Source: Pseudoselenomonas ruminantium
GTDB lineage: Bacteria; Bacillota; Negativicutes; Selenomonadales; Selenomonadaceae
Length of the DNA stretch: 64,000 nucleotides
NCBI GenBank assembly: GCA_015058655.1
Contig: SVBX01000011.1
Coordinates: 1 to 64,000, forward strand
Reading direction: 5' to 3'
Part shown: one piece after another, positions 31,475-39,573 of the stretch
How the letters are laid out: each line of letters opens with the position of its first letter
How positions within the stretch are numbered: position 1 is the stretch's first letter
The notes under the pieces: generated by a model
What the model saw: only the letters and a program-made list of their open reading frames with translations
Databases searched by the model: none
What the model was told of the DNA's origin: nothing
Program-made: the position numbers and the translations under genes

Positions 31475-33484
31475 ATGGCAATGGAATGGGAGGGCATGGC
31501 AGCGCTGCCGCTGCCGATATTCACTTATTCTTATGAGGAAGGAGAGGGCGGGAAGTGCCTGAAGGTGTCCAAGGGGCTTTGCGACTTCCTGCAGCTGGGA
31601 GAAGAGGCAGCATGCCGATATTTGTCGCAGTCGCTGGATATGGTGACACATCCGGAGGATACTCAGAGGATCCTTCAGGCCATCAAAAGAGCGCTGGAGA
31701 ACAAGGAGGAGCAGTGGCGCCTCAGCTTTCGCATGCTTTTGCCCAGCGGCAATTATGTCTGGGTCATCTGCCATACGGTGCAGGTAAATCTGCCGGGGGG
31801 AGGCAGGCTTTTCTACAGCAGCCTCATGGATGTGGCTCTGGAACACGAGCAGAATGAACGGCGCAGGGCAGAGCAGAAACATATGAATCTGCTGCTGGAC
31901 AAGATCCTGGAGACCACCCAGATCGGTATTTTCTGGAAGGACAAGGAGCGCCGCTTCCTGGGGGCCAACAAGGCCTTCCTTGAATACTACGGTTTTCCCA
32001 GTGAGTCCGTCATCATCGGCAAGACTGACGAGGATATGGGCTGGCATGAGGATGATGGGCCGTACAAGAATGATGAGCTCTGGGTGCTGGAAACGGGACA
32101 CTCCACCCACCGGGTGCGGGGCAAGTGCTTGAGCCACGGAGAGATGCGCGACATCGTGGCCAGCAAGAGTCCCTTGATAGAGAATGGGGAAATCGTAGGG
32201 CTGGTGGGCAGCTTCGAGGATGTCACCGAGGAATACCGCCAGCAGCAGAAAATCGTGGAGTTGAATGATCGCCTGCTGGCATCCCTCAAGCGCACGGAAA
32301 TGGCCAATCGGGCCAAGACCGCCTTCCTGTCCAATGTGAGTCACGATATGCGCACACCGCTGAACGGCATCCTGGGCTTTGCGAGGCTGGCGGCAGCTTC
32401 CAGCAATATGGAAAAGGTGCAGAATTACCTGCAGAAGATACTGCAATCTGCCGAGCTGCTGCAGAGCCTCATAGACGATACCCTGGAGCTGTCCCGCATT
32501 TCTGCAGGCAAGATGCGCCTGGAGCCTGAGATTGTAGAGGCAGAGGATATGTTCGATGCCCTCATCACTACTATCGGCTCCATGGCGGAGAGCAAGGGCG
32601 TGAATTTCGTGATAGAGGGAGGCCTGGCTGACCTGGGCACAGTGAAGGTGGATGCCCTGAAGCTCAACAAGATTTTCCTGAATCTCCTCTCCAATGCGGT
32701 GAAGTTCACACCGGCGGGAGGGCAGGTGACTTTAGCTGTGGAATGCCTGCCGGAGCGCCAGGGAGGGCGCAGGAAGTGCCGCTTCAGGGTAGAGGATACG
32801 GGCATCGGCATGGAAGAAGCCTTCCTGCCCAAGATGTTCGAGCCCTTTGTCCAGGAGCACAGGATGCCTGTCCAGGGCACGGGCCTGGGATTGTCCATAG
32901 CCAAGCAGCTGGTGGATATGCTGGGGGGCAGTATCGCCGTAAAGAGCGAAGTGGGCCGTGGCACGGAGTTCAAGGTGGACTTGTATATGGAACAGGTCAT
33001 GGCGCCAGTCCCAGGAAAAGGGCAGGAAAACATCCCTAAGGATTTCTTCAAGGGGCGCAGGGTGCTGCTCTGCGAGGACAATGCTTTGAATCAGGAATTG
33101 GCCAAGACCTTGCTGGAGGACGAGGGCATGGTGGTGCTGCTGGCGGAAAACGGGCAGATTGGCCTGGAGATTTTCACGGATTCTGAGCCGGGCAGCATCG
33201 ATGCTATCCTGATGGATATCCGCATGCCCCAGCTGGACGGCCTGCAGACAACCAGGCTGATTCGCGGCCTTCCTCGCAGGGATAGCCGGGCGGTGCCCAT
33301 TATCGCCCTCACGGCCAATGCCTTCAGGGAGGATGCGGAAAAGTCCAAGGCGTCAGGTATGAACAGCCACCTGACCAAGCCTTTGGAGCCGGGGAAATTG
33401 CTGCATGACCTGGCGCATTACATGGAAGTTTATGACGAAACCCGTTCCGGTTGGCCGGAGGGGGGCAGGAAGCTAAAAATCTAA
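31475..33484 (+). CDS. Hybrid sensor histidine kinase (PAS-PAS-HisKA-HATPase-REC)
   Basis: 669 residues, no clear membrane segment, so probably a cytoplasmic sensor. There are two PAS-like regions (about 10-130 and 135-265; the second has IGIFWKDKERRFLGANKAFL). A HisKA box with the phospho-acceptor histidine follows (SNVSHDMRTPLNGILGF), then HATPase N and G boxes (NLLSNAVKFTP; DTGIGM; GTGLGLSIAKQL). The receiver domain has its acceptor aspartate in ILMDIRMPQLDG and ends with the ALTANAF and KP motifs. The ATG at 31475 has AAGGTGG upstream; an in-frame GTG sits at 31463. No response regulator or HPt gene is adjacent, so output is unknown. Confidence 0.93.
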   Translation: MAMEWEGMAALPLPIFTYSYEEGEGGKCLKVSKGLCDFLQLGEEAACRYLSQSLDMVTHPEDTQRILQAIKRALENKEEQWRLSFRMLLPSGNYVWVICHTVQVNLPGGGRLFYSSLMDVALEHEQNERRRAEQKHMNLLLDKILETTQIGIFWKDKERRFLGANKAFLEYYGFPSESVIIGKTDEDMGWHEDDGPYKNDELWVLETGHSTHRVRGKCLSHGEMRDIVASKSPLIENGEIVGLVGSFEDVTEEYRQQQKIVELNDRLLASLKRTEMANRAKTAFLSNVSHDMRTPLNGILGFARLAAASSNMEKVQNYLQKILQSAELLQSLIDDTLELSRISAGKMRLEPEIVEAEDMFDALITTIGSMAESKGVNFVIEGGLADLGTVKVDALKLNKIFLNLLSNAVKFTPAGGQVTLAVECLPERQGGRRKCRFRVEDTGIGMEEAFLPKMFEPFVQEHRMPVQGTGLGLSIAKQLVDMLGGSIAVKSEVGRGTEFKVDLYMEQVMAPVPGKGQENIPKDFFKGRRVLLCEDNALNQELAKTLLEDEGMVVLLAENGQIGLEIFTDSEPGSIDAILMDIRMPQLDGLQTTRLIRGLPRRDSRAVPIIALTANAFREDAEKSKASGMNSHLTKPLEPGKLLHDLAHYMEVYDETRSGWPEGGRKLKI

Positions 33485-33492
33485 AAAATGTA

Positions 33493-33522
33493 TTGCCAAG
33501 GAATGATGGCTTGTGATATACT
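33493..33522 (+). promoter_or_regulatory. Promoter of rpsB
   Basis: TTGCCA (33493-33498), 18-base spacer, TATACT (33517-33522). Confidence 0.75.
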
Positions 33523-33561
33523 TTTCCACGGTGTAAAAATAAACATGCCAGCCCGATAGCC

Positions 33562-33612
33562 GTACTGTGCCGCAAGCAGCGGTGACGCGGAGGATGAGGG
33601 CGGCAGAAGTAC
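33562..33612 (+). promoter_or_regulatory. Candidate rpsB leader structure
   Basis: GTACT (33562-33566) and TGCCGC (33568-33573) pair with GCGGCA (33600-33605) and AGTAC (33608-33612), enclosing GCG-GTGA-CGC. The fold ends 5 bases before the rpsB ribosome site (CAGGAGG). It could be an S2 autoregulatory site. This is seen as base pairing only. Confidence 0.45.
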
Positions 33613-33632
33613 AAAACAGGAGGTGCACCACT

Positions 33633-34346
33633 ATGTCAGTTATTTCTATGAAACAGCTTCTCGAGGCAGGTGTCCACTTCGGTCATCAGACTCGTCGCTG
33701 GAACCCGAAAATGGCCCGCTACATCTTCACCGAGCGCAACGGTATCTACATCGTTGACCTCCAGAAGACCGTGAAGAAGATCGATGAGGCTTATGCTTTC
33801 CTGCGCAGCGTAGCAGAGGAAGGCAAGTCCGTGCTCTTCGTGGGCACGAAGAAGCAGGCTCAGGAAGCTATCCGCGAGGAGTCTGAGCGTGCAGGCCAGT
33901 TCTATGTCAACGAGCGTTGGCTGGGCGGCATGATGACCAACTTCCAGACCATCCAGAAGCGCGTTGCACGCCTCAAGGAACTGGAGGCTATGGAAGAGGA
34001 TGGCACTTTTGAAGTCCTCACCAAGAAGGAAGTCCAGGTTCTCCGTCATGAGATGAACAAGCTGGAGACTTACCTCGGCGGCATCAAAGAGATGAACAAG
34101 CTGCCGGGCGCCCTCTTCGTGGTTGATCCTCGCAAGGAGCGCATCGCCGTGGCTGAGGCTCGCAAGCTGAACATCCCCATCGTGGCTATCGTTGACACCA
34201 ACTGCGATCCTGATGAGATCGACTATGTCATCCCTGGCAACGACGACGCTATCCGCGCCGTGCGCCTGCTGACTGCCAAGATGGCTGACGCTGTGCTGGA
34301 GGGCCGTCAGGGCTCCGATGGCAGCGAGGCTCAGGCTGCTGAGTAA
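33633..34346 (+). CDS. rpsB: 30S ribosomal protein S2
   Basis: 237 residues. S2 joins late, between the 30S head and body. [20 protein letters not shown] at the start, [20 protein letters not shown] and [20 protein letters not shown] are diagnostic. The ATG at 33633 after AGGAGGTG is preferred over an in-frame ATG at 33567, which lies in the structured leader. Confidence 0.98.
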   Translation: MSVISMKQLLEAGVHFGHQTRRWNPKMARYIFTERNGIYIVDLQKTVKKIDEAYAFLRSVAEEGKSVLFVGTKKQAQEAIREESERAGQFYVNERWLGGMMTNFQTIQKRVARLKELEAMEEDGTFEVLTKKEVQVLRHEMNKLETYLGGIKEMNKLPGALFVVDPRKERIAVAEARKLNIPIVAIVDTNCDPDEIDYVIPGNDDAIRAVRLLTAKMADAVLEGRQGSDGSEAQAAE

Positions 34347-34375
34347 TATCATTTGATATTTGAAAAATGACCTAG

Positions 34376-34412
34376 ACGGGGTAAGGGAATCGTTATCCCT
34401 TGCCCCGTTATT
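34376..34412 (+). terminator. Terminator between rpsB and tsf
   Basis: ACGGGGTAAGGGA (34376-34388) pairs with TCCCTTGCCCCGT (34396-34408, one T-G), followed by TATTCATT. It is strong in stem but has a poor T-run, so partial readthrough into tsf is likely. Confidence 0.75.
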
Positions 34413-34446
34413 CATTCTATAGTGAACGTTATAGAGGGTGTCAATT

Positions 34447-34580
34447 AGCCTTCCCCTTTGGGGAAGGTGCCCCGAAGGGGCGGATGAGGTGCGGCTTAAC
34501 CGGTTATGGGACCATGACTTGTAACGCCCCACCTCATCCGTCAGTCCTTCGGACTGCCACCTTACCCAGAGGGGAAGGCT
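34447..34580 (+). repeat. Palindromic repeat family R1, full copy (rpsB-tsf gap)
   Basis: 134 bp with inverted ends AGCCTTCCCC.../...GGGGAAGGCT. From the left come a CCTTCCCC/GGGGAAGG hairpin, a CCCC-GAA-GGGG hairpin and GGATGAGGT. The right half repeats the order in reverse (ACCTCATCC, AGTCC-TTC-GGACT, then the outer hairpin). It shares modules with copies at 40744, 47005 and 48328. Confidence 0.9.
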
Positions 34581-34689
34581 TCTGTTGTCATTTCTTGGGA
34601 AGTTTGCTATAAGCCGTTTGGGTTAAAGTACAGCAACGATGTACATGTGCCCTTGATTTACTTGTGCGTATTATTAGGAGGAAACATAA

Positions 34690-35562
34690 ATGGCAATTAC
34701 TGCTGCTATGGTAAAGGAACTGCGCGAGACCACCGGCGCAGGCATGATGGACTGCAAGAAGGCTCTCACTGAGGTTGGCGGCGACATGGCCAAGGCCATC
34801 GACTTCCTGCGTGAGAAGGGCATTGCCAAGGCTGAGAAGAAGGCAGGCCGCGTGGCTGCTGAGGGTGCTGTGGGTGCTTATGTTTCCGAGGATGCCAAGA
34901 GCGGCTGCGTAGTTGAGATCAACTGCGAGACCGACTTCGCTGCTGGCAATGACCAGTTCAAGGCTCTGGTGGCTAAGGTTGCCAAGCACATCGTTGATGC
35001 CAAGATCGCTTCCGGCGATGTTGATGCCCTGAATAACAGCGAGATTGAGGGCAAGAAGGTTTCTGACCTCATCACTGAGGCTACTGCTACCATCGGCGAG
35101 AAGATTTCCCTTCGCCGCTTCGCTCGCTATGAGAGCGCTGGCCAGGTTGCTTCCTACATCCACATGGGCGGCAAGATCGGCGTGCTGGTTGACCTCACTG
35201 GCGGCAGCCAGGAGCTTTCCCACGATGTGGCTATGCAGATCGCAGCTGCCAACCCCACTGCCATCGATCGCAGCGGCGTAGATGCTGCAGATCTCGAGCA
35301 TGAGAAGGAAGTGCTCCGCAAGCAGGCTCTGGAAGAGGGCAAGCCCGAGAAGATCGTGGACAAGATGGTGGAAGGCCGCATCAACAAGTTCTACAAGGAA
35401 GTCTGCCTGAACGAGCAGATCTTCGTGAAGGATTCCGACAAGACCGTTGCCGATGTGCTGGGCAGCGAGAAAGTCAATGCTTTCACCCGCTTCCAGCTGG
35501 GCGAGGGCATCGAGAAGAAGGAAGAGGACTTCGCTGCAGAGGTTGCTGCGCAGATGAAGTAA
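34690..35562 (+). CDS. tsf: Elongation factor Ts
   Basis: 290 residues; nucleotide exchange factor for EF-Tu. The N-terminal UBA-like region ([20 protein letters not shown]) and the [10 protein letters not shown] motif ([15 protein letters not shown], about 78-92) are clear. AGGAGG precedes the ATG. It is separated from rpsB by a terminator and a repeat, so it may have its own promoter; I did not find a convincing one. Confidence 0.98.
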   Translation: MAITAAMVKELRETTGAGMMDCKKALTEVGGDMAKAIDFLREKGIAKAEKKAGRVAAEGAVGAYVSEDAKSGCVVEINCETDFAAGNDQFKALVAKVAKHIVDAKIASGDVDALNNSEIEGKKVSDLITEATATIGEKISLRRFARYESAGQVASYIHMGGKIGVLVDLTGGSQELSHDVAMQIAAANPTAIDRSGVDAADLEHEKEVLRKQALEEGKPEKIVDKMVEGRINKFYKEVCLNEQIFVKDSDKTVADVLGSEKVNAFTRFQLGEGIEKKEEDFAAEVAAQMK

Positions 35563-35581
35563 GAGGGGCTTATGCCTTTGG

Positions 35582-35612
35582 AGAGGACACTTTGACGGGT
35601 GTCCTCTTTTTG
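35582..35612 (+). terminator. Terminator of tsf
   Basis: AGAGGACAC (35582-35590) pairs with GTGTCCTCT (35599-35607) followed by TTTTTG. Confidence 0.93.
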
Positions 35613-35618
35613 TATGCC

Positions 35619-35893
35619 TGCTAAGGCGTTCTGGACACAGGCATAGCAACGCTGCACTTGAGATTTTTCCTGCGGAAAAATTTCACACATTCCGCTTAGG
35701 GCGTGTTGATTAATTCACTAAGCCCATCTTCACATATCTTGACTGTCCCTGCTGCGTTGACAAATCCTCGACATAGCACTGCTATGCCTCCGGTTTGTCG
35801 CCTTGCAATGGACAGCCAATCTACGCAAATCTGGGTCAAGTTCATTTAATCAACACGCCCTATGCTATGCCTGTGTCCCTCACTTACTGCAGC
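35619..35893 (+). repeat. Palindromic repeat family R2, copy A (split by a MITE)
   Basis: The outer arms GGACACAGGCATAGCA (35633-35648) and TGCTATGCCTGTGTCC (35863-35878) are perfect complements once the insert at 35699-35862 is removed. The inner hairpin is GAGATTTTTCC-TGC-GGAAAAATTTC. Copy B at 37774 is the same element without the insert. Arm changes between copies are compensated (see findings). Confidence 0.88.
35699..35860 (+). mobile_element. 162-bp MITE with 15-bp terminal inverted repeats and TA target duplication
   Basis: Ends are GGGCGTGTTGATTAA (35699-35713) and its exact complement (35846-35860). It is flanked by TA at 35697-35698 and at 35861-35862. The uninterrupted R2 copy B reads TTCCGCTTATGCTG across the same point, showing a single TA at the empty site. 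A TA duplication is characteristic of IS630/Tc1-mariner-type transposition. There is no coding capacity. The centre carries a GACATAGC/GCTATGCC hairpin. Confidence 0.88.
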
Positions 35894-35978
35894 GTGCCTG
35901 AGGAAAATTCTTATGGCAAAATCCTTCTACATACGCTATAATGGAAAATAGTGAGATTATATAAATGGAGGGTTTGCT

Positions 35979-36704
35979 TTGGAAACAGCTAAATATAAAC
36001 GCGTGGTGCTGAAACTGTCCGGTGAGTCCCTGGCCGGTGACCAGGGTTTTGGCATCAACCCTGAGGTAGTAGAGGATATTGCCAAGCAGATCAAGATCAT
36101 CCGCGACCGCGGTGTGGATGTGGCTATCGTAGTGGGTGGCGGCAATATCTGGCGTGGCCTTTCCAGCAGTGCCAAGGGCATGGACCGTGCTTCTGCTGAC
36201 TACATGGGCATGCTGGCTACGGTCATGAATTCCCTGGCGCTCCAGGATGCTCTGGAGAAGATGGATGTGGATACCCGTGTCCAGACTGCCATTGAGATGC
36301 GTCAGGTGGCAGAGCCTTATATTCGCCGCAAGGCCATCCGCCATATGGAAAAGGGCCGGGTGGTGATCTTCGGTGCAGGTACGGGCAACCCCTATTTTTC
36401 CACCGATACCACCGCTGCCCTGCGCGCAGCTGAGGTGGAGGCAGATGTCATCCTCATGGCCAAGAAGGGCACCGATGGCATCTACGATTCCGACCCCAAC
36501 AAGAACCCCAACGCCAAGAAGTATGACCATCTGGCCTATATTGACATCCTGAACCAGGGCCTGGCAGTGATGGACTCTACCGCTACCAGCCTCTGCATGG
36601 ACAACAAAATCCAGCTGGTGGTCTTCAATATCGACGATCATGAAAACATCGCCCGGGCAGCCCTGGGTGAGGAGATTGGCACCACTGTAGGAGGGAAAGA
36701 GTAA
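35979..36704 (+). CDS. pyrH: UMP kinase
   Basis: 241 residues of the amino-acid-kinase fold; phosphorylates UMP for pyrimidine and cell-wall precursor synthesis. Motifs: [30 protein letters not shown] and [19 protein letters not shown]. The TTG start at 35979 follows GGAGGG. A TATAAT at 35937-35942 could be its -10; the -35 is weak. The stop overlaps frr (TAATG). Confidence 0.98.
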   Translation: METAKYKRVVLKLSGESLAGDQGFGINPEVVEDIAKQIKIIRDRGVDVAIVVGGGNIWRGLSSSAKGMDRASADYMGMLATVMNSLALQDALEKMDVDTRVQTAIEMRQVAEPYIRRKAIRHMEKGRVVIFGAGTGNPYFSTDTTAALRAAEVEADVILMAKKGTDGIYDSDPNKNPNAKKYDHLAYIDILNQGLAVMDSTATSLCMDNKIQLVVFNIDDHENIARAALGEEIGTTVGGKE

Positions 36705-37267
36705 TGGCAACTGTAAAAGAAATCCTGGCAAATGAAGAAGAGCGCATGAAGAAATCCCTGGAGGCCGTCAAGCGCGAGTTCGGCAGCCTTCGTGCAGGCC
36801 GTGCCACTCCTTCCCTGCTGGACAAGGTGATGGTGGAGTACTATGGCACGCCCACCCCTGTGAACCAGGTGGCCAAGGTCTCAGTGCCTGAGCCCCATAT
36901 GATTGTCATCCAGCCTTGGGAGAAGACCATTCTTCACGAAATTGAAGTGGCTATCATGAAGTCCGACCTGGGCCTTTCCCCGAACTCCGATGGCACTGCC
37001 ATCCGCCTGTCCATCCCGCAGCCTACCCAGGAACGCCGCAAGGAAATCGTCAAGACAGTGAATAAGAAGGCAGAAGAAGCCAAGGTGGCTATGCGCAATG
37101 TGCGTCGCGACGGCAACGAGGCCATCAAGAAGCTGGAGAAGGCCAAGGAAATCACCGAGGACGAGTCCAAGAAGGGGCAGGAAGATGTCCAGAAGCTGGT
37201 GGACAAGTACATCAAGCTGGTGGATTCTGCCCGTGCTGCCAAGGAAAAAGAGGTCATGGAAGTCTGA
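36704..37267 (+). CDS. frr: Ribosome recycling factor
   Basis: 187 residues; with EF-G splits the post-termination ribosome. EFGSLRAGRATPSLLDKVMV and PQPTQERRKEIVKTVNKKAE are diagnostic. It overlaps both neighbours by one base. Confidence 0.98.
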   Translation: MATVKEILANEEERMKKSLEAVKREFGSLRAGRATPSLLDKVMVEYYGTPTPVNQVAKVSVPEPHMIVIQPWEKTILHEIEVAIMKSDLGLSPNSDGTAIRLSIPQPTQERRKEIVKTVNKKAEEAKVAMRNVRRDGNEAIKKLEKAKEITEDESKKGQEDVQKLVDKYIKLVDSARAAKEKEVMEV

Positions 37268-37473
37268 TGGACTGCCAAGGCTTGCTGGCCCTGCCCTGGA
37301 TAGAAGCAGAAAAGCTCCTGCAGGAGGCGGGCATCTCTTACGAATGGGAAATCACACGCCCAACGCGTGATTTTTTCAAGACAGACGAAAGCCGTCTGTA
37401 TGTCTTGCGAGTGCGAGAGCATGAGCAGGGCATCAAGGTGACCCTGGGGGCCAAGGTAATTCCTACGGTCTGA
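37267..37473 (+). CDS. Small conserved-type hypothetical protein
   Basis: 68 residues, ATG overlapping the frr stop by one base, so co-translated with frr. The sequence (ALPWIEAEKLLQEAGISYEW, then YVLRVREHEQGIKVTLGAKV) looks like a compact alpha/beta domain with no membrane or metal motif. I do not recognise a named family. Placement between frr and a ferredoxin gene suggests an operon passenger. Confidence 0.7.
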   Translation: MDCQGLLALPWIEAEKLLQEAGISYEWEITRPTRDFFKTDESRLYVLRVREHEQGIKVTLGAKVIPTV

Positions 37474-37502
37474 GGGACACCAAGATAAGGAGGTGTAAGA
37501 CA

Positions 37503-37676
37503 ATGGCATACAAGATCGGTGATGACTGCATTTCCTGCGGCGCTTGCGCGGCTACTTGCCCCGTGGAGGCTATCAGCGAAGGCAGCGCTCATTACGAGAT
37601 CGATCCAGATAAGTGCGTCGAGTGCGGCGCCTGCGCAGCAGGCTGCCCTGTATCGGCCATCTCTGCTCCGGAATAA
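37503..37676 (+). CDS. 2[4Fe-4S] ferredoxin
   Basis: 57 residues with two classical cluster motifs, CISCGACAATCP (about 9-20) and CVECGACAAGCP (about 38-49), as in clostridial ferredoxins. It is a low-potential electron carrier. AAGGAGGTG precedes the ATG; a terminator follows. A possible client nearby is IspG, an iron-sulphur enzyme that needs ferredoxin or flavodoxin in many bacteria (inference). Confidence 0.95.
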   Translation: MAYKIGDDCISCGACAATCPVEAISEGSAHYEIDPDKCVECGACAAGCPVSAISAPE

Positions 37677-37711
37677 TCTTTAGGTTGAGGAGAAGCTGGA
37701 CGAAATCCTGC

Positions 37712-37757
37712 AGGGCAGGCCCTTCTCGCATATCGAGAGGGGCCTGCCCTTATCTTA
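37712..37757 (+). terminator. Terminator after the ferredoxin gene
   Basis: AGGGCAGGCCC (37712-37722) pairs with GGGCCTGCCCT (37740-37750), with an inner TTCTCG/CGAGAG stem; TATCTT follows. Confidence 0.85.
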
Positions 37758-37773
37758 TGACACCATATTCGCA

Positions 37774-37884
37774 TGCTAAGGCGTTCGGGACACAGGTACA
37801 GCAACGCTGCACTTGAGATTTGGCCTGCGGCCAAATTTCACATGTTCCGCTTATGCTGTACCTGCGTCCCGAACTTGCGTGAGC
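37774..37884 (+). repeat. Palindromic repeat family R2, copy B (intact)
   Basis: Outer arms at 37783-37803 and 37854-37874 pair over 21 bp with one mismatch. The inner hairpin is GAGATTTGGCC-TGC-GGCCAAATTTC (37815-37839). It matches copy A at 35619 and gives the empty-site sequence for the MITE found there. It lies between a terminator and uppS. Confidence 0.88.
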
Positions 37885-37926
37885 GTTGATAAGCATAAAA
37901 ATACATCAATTCCAAGAGGTTCACAT

Positions 37927-38718
37927 ATGTGGAAAAAAATATTTGGCAGCGCAGATGCCTACAAGGAAATCCCGGGGAGAGATGACCCGCTCTTTGCTCC
38001 CATCGAATGGGAGAAGCTGCCTCGCCATGTGGCGGTGATCATGGATGGCAATGGCCGCTGGGCCAAGGGACAGGGCCTTATCCGCACTGCCGGCCATAAG
38101 GCCGGGGTCAAGACCCTGAAGGGTATCCTCAGCACCACCATCGGCCTGGGGCTTGATGCCTTGACGGTGTATGCCTTCTCCACGGAGAACTGGAAGCGCC
38201 CCACCGCCGAGGTGGACTTCCTCATGAAGCTCTTTGCCGAGTATCTGGCCAAAGAGCTGGAGGAAATGCACAATGACAATGTGCGCATCCGTTTCCTGGG
38301 CAAGAAGGAAGGCATGCCCAAGAGCCTGCAGCGGCAGATGGAAGAGGCAGAAAAGCTCATGGCGCACAATACGGGCATCCACTTCAATGTGGCAGCCAAC
38401 TACGGCGGCCAGGACGAACTGCTGCGGGTGATGCAGGCCGTTGCCGCCAGGGCTGCTGCCGGGGAACTGAAGCCTGAGGAAGTAGATGGAGCGATGGTGG
38501 AGAGCCTGCTGGATACGGCAGGGGACCCGCCGGTGGATCTCATGATCCGCACCAGCGGCGACCAGCGCCTCAGCAATTTCCTGCTGTGGCAGTCTGCCTA
38601 TGCGGAGTTCTATTTCACGGAGAAAAACTGGCCGGAGTTCACCCCGGCGGATTTTGTGGCGGCCATGACGGACTTTGCAGGCCGTGACCGCCGCTTCGGA
38701 GGATTGAACAAGAAGTAA
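37927..38718 (+). CDS. uppS: Isoprenyl (undecaprenyl) diphosphate synthase
   Basis: 263 residues of the cis-prenyltransferase family; makes the C55 lipid carrier for peptidoglycan and glycans. Catalytic motif VIMDGNGRWAKGQGL, then TVYAFSTENWKRP and the C-terminal DLMIRTSGDQRLSNFLLWQS. The ATG at 37927 after AAGAGG is preferred; the longer frame from 37813 runs through the R2 repeat. Confidence 0.96.
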   Translation: MWKKIFGSADAYKEIPGRDDPLFAPIEWEKLPRHVAVIMDGNGRWAKGQGLIRTAGHKAGVKTLKGILSTTIGLGLDALTVYAFSTENWKRPTAEVDFLMKLFAEYLAKELEEMHNDNVRIRFLGKKEGMPKSLQRQMEEAEKLMAHNTGIHFNVAANYGGQDELLRVMQAVAARAAAGELKPEEVDGAMVESLLDTAGDPPVDLMIRTSGDQRLSNFLLWQSAYAEFYFTEKNWPEFTPADFVAAMTDFAGRDRRFGGLNKK

Positions 38719-38730
38719 GGAGCTGTTTAC

Positions 38731-39558
38731 TTGTTAACGAGAATTATCACGGGGGTTATTGGCATTGCCCTGGCAGCCTTTGTCATTCAGACAGGCGGCC
38801 TGCTCTTTGCCCTCTTTGCCCTGCTGCTTTCCCTTCTGGCCTGGGTAGAATATGTGAAGGCCTTCGGGCAGAAGGGGGAACACCTTTCCTTTCTGGTGGG
38901 TGCCCTGGGCCTGATTGGCCTGTGGGGCTGTGCCTGGCTGGGAAAGGCGGAAGCCATGACGGCGGTCATCACCGCAGCTGTGCTGGCTATCTTTTTGGAG
39001 ACTGTGCTGCGCCATGGCAAGGTCAGTTTCCCGGCGGCTGCTTTGTCGGCAGCGGGTATCTTGTATCTGGGGCTGCCCTTTGCCCACCTGGTTTCCCTGC
39101 GGGGACTGGGAGCGAATCTGCCGCCGCTTGAGACCGGCCTGGGAGCCTTTGAACCGGGGTGCGCTCTGGTGTGGCTGATGTTTATCGGCACCTGGTCCAG
39201 CGATAGTTTTGCTTACTTTGTTGGTTCTGCCATAGGAAAGCACAAGCTCTGCCCTTCCATCAGCCCCAACAAGACCATTGAGGGAGCGTTGGGAGCGGTC
39301 GTGGGCACCACTGCCATGACAGTCGGCCTGGGAGCTTTCTTTGGCTTCTCTCTGCCCTTGATGGCAGGCCTGGGGGTGCTCATTGCCATTTTCGGCACTT
39401 TGGGAGATTTGGTGGAATCGGTGGCCAAGCGCCATACCGGCATCAAGGACTCCGGCCATATCATCCCCGGCCATGGCGGCATCTGGGACCGCTTTGACAG
39501 CGTGCTCTTTACGGCACCTCTGGTGTATTTCTTTGCCTTGGCCTTTAATCTTCTTTAA
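38731..39558 (+). CDS. cdsA: Phosphatidate cytidylyltransferase
   Basis: 275 residues, about eight membrane helices; makes CDP-diacylglycerol. The signature is near the C-terminus: KDSGHIIPGHGGIWDRFDSV (about 238-257). TTG start behind AAGGAGC. Part of the uppS-cdsA-dxr-rseP-ispG-proS run. Confidence 0.97.
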   Translation: MLTRIITGVIGIALAAFVIQTGGLLFALFALLLSLLAWVEYVKAFGQKGEHLSFLVGALGLIGLWGCAWLGKAEAMTAVITAAVLAIFLETVLRHGKVSFPAAALSAAGILYLGLPFAHLVSLRGLGANLPPLETGLGAFEPGCALVWLMFIGTWSSDSFAYFVGSAIGKHKLCPSISPNKTIEGALGAVVGTTAMTVGLGAFFGFSLPLMAGLGVLIAIFGTLGDLVESVAKRHTGIKDSGHIIPGHGGIWDRFDSVLFTAPLVYFFALAFNLL

Positions 39559-39573
39559 GGAGGAATCTTTAGC

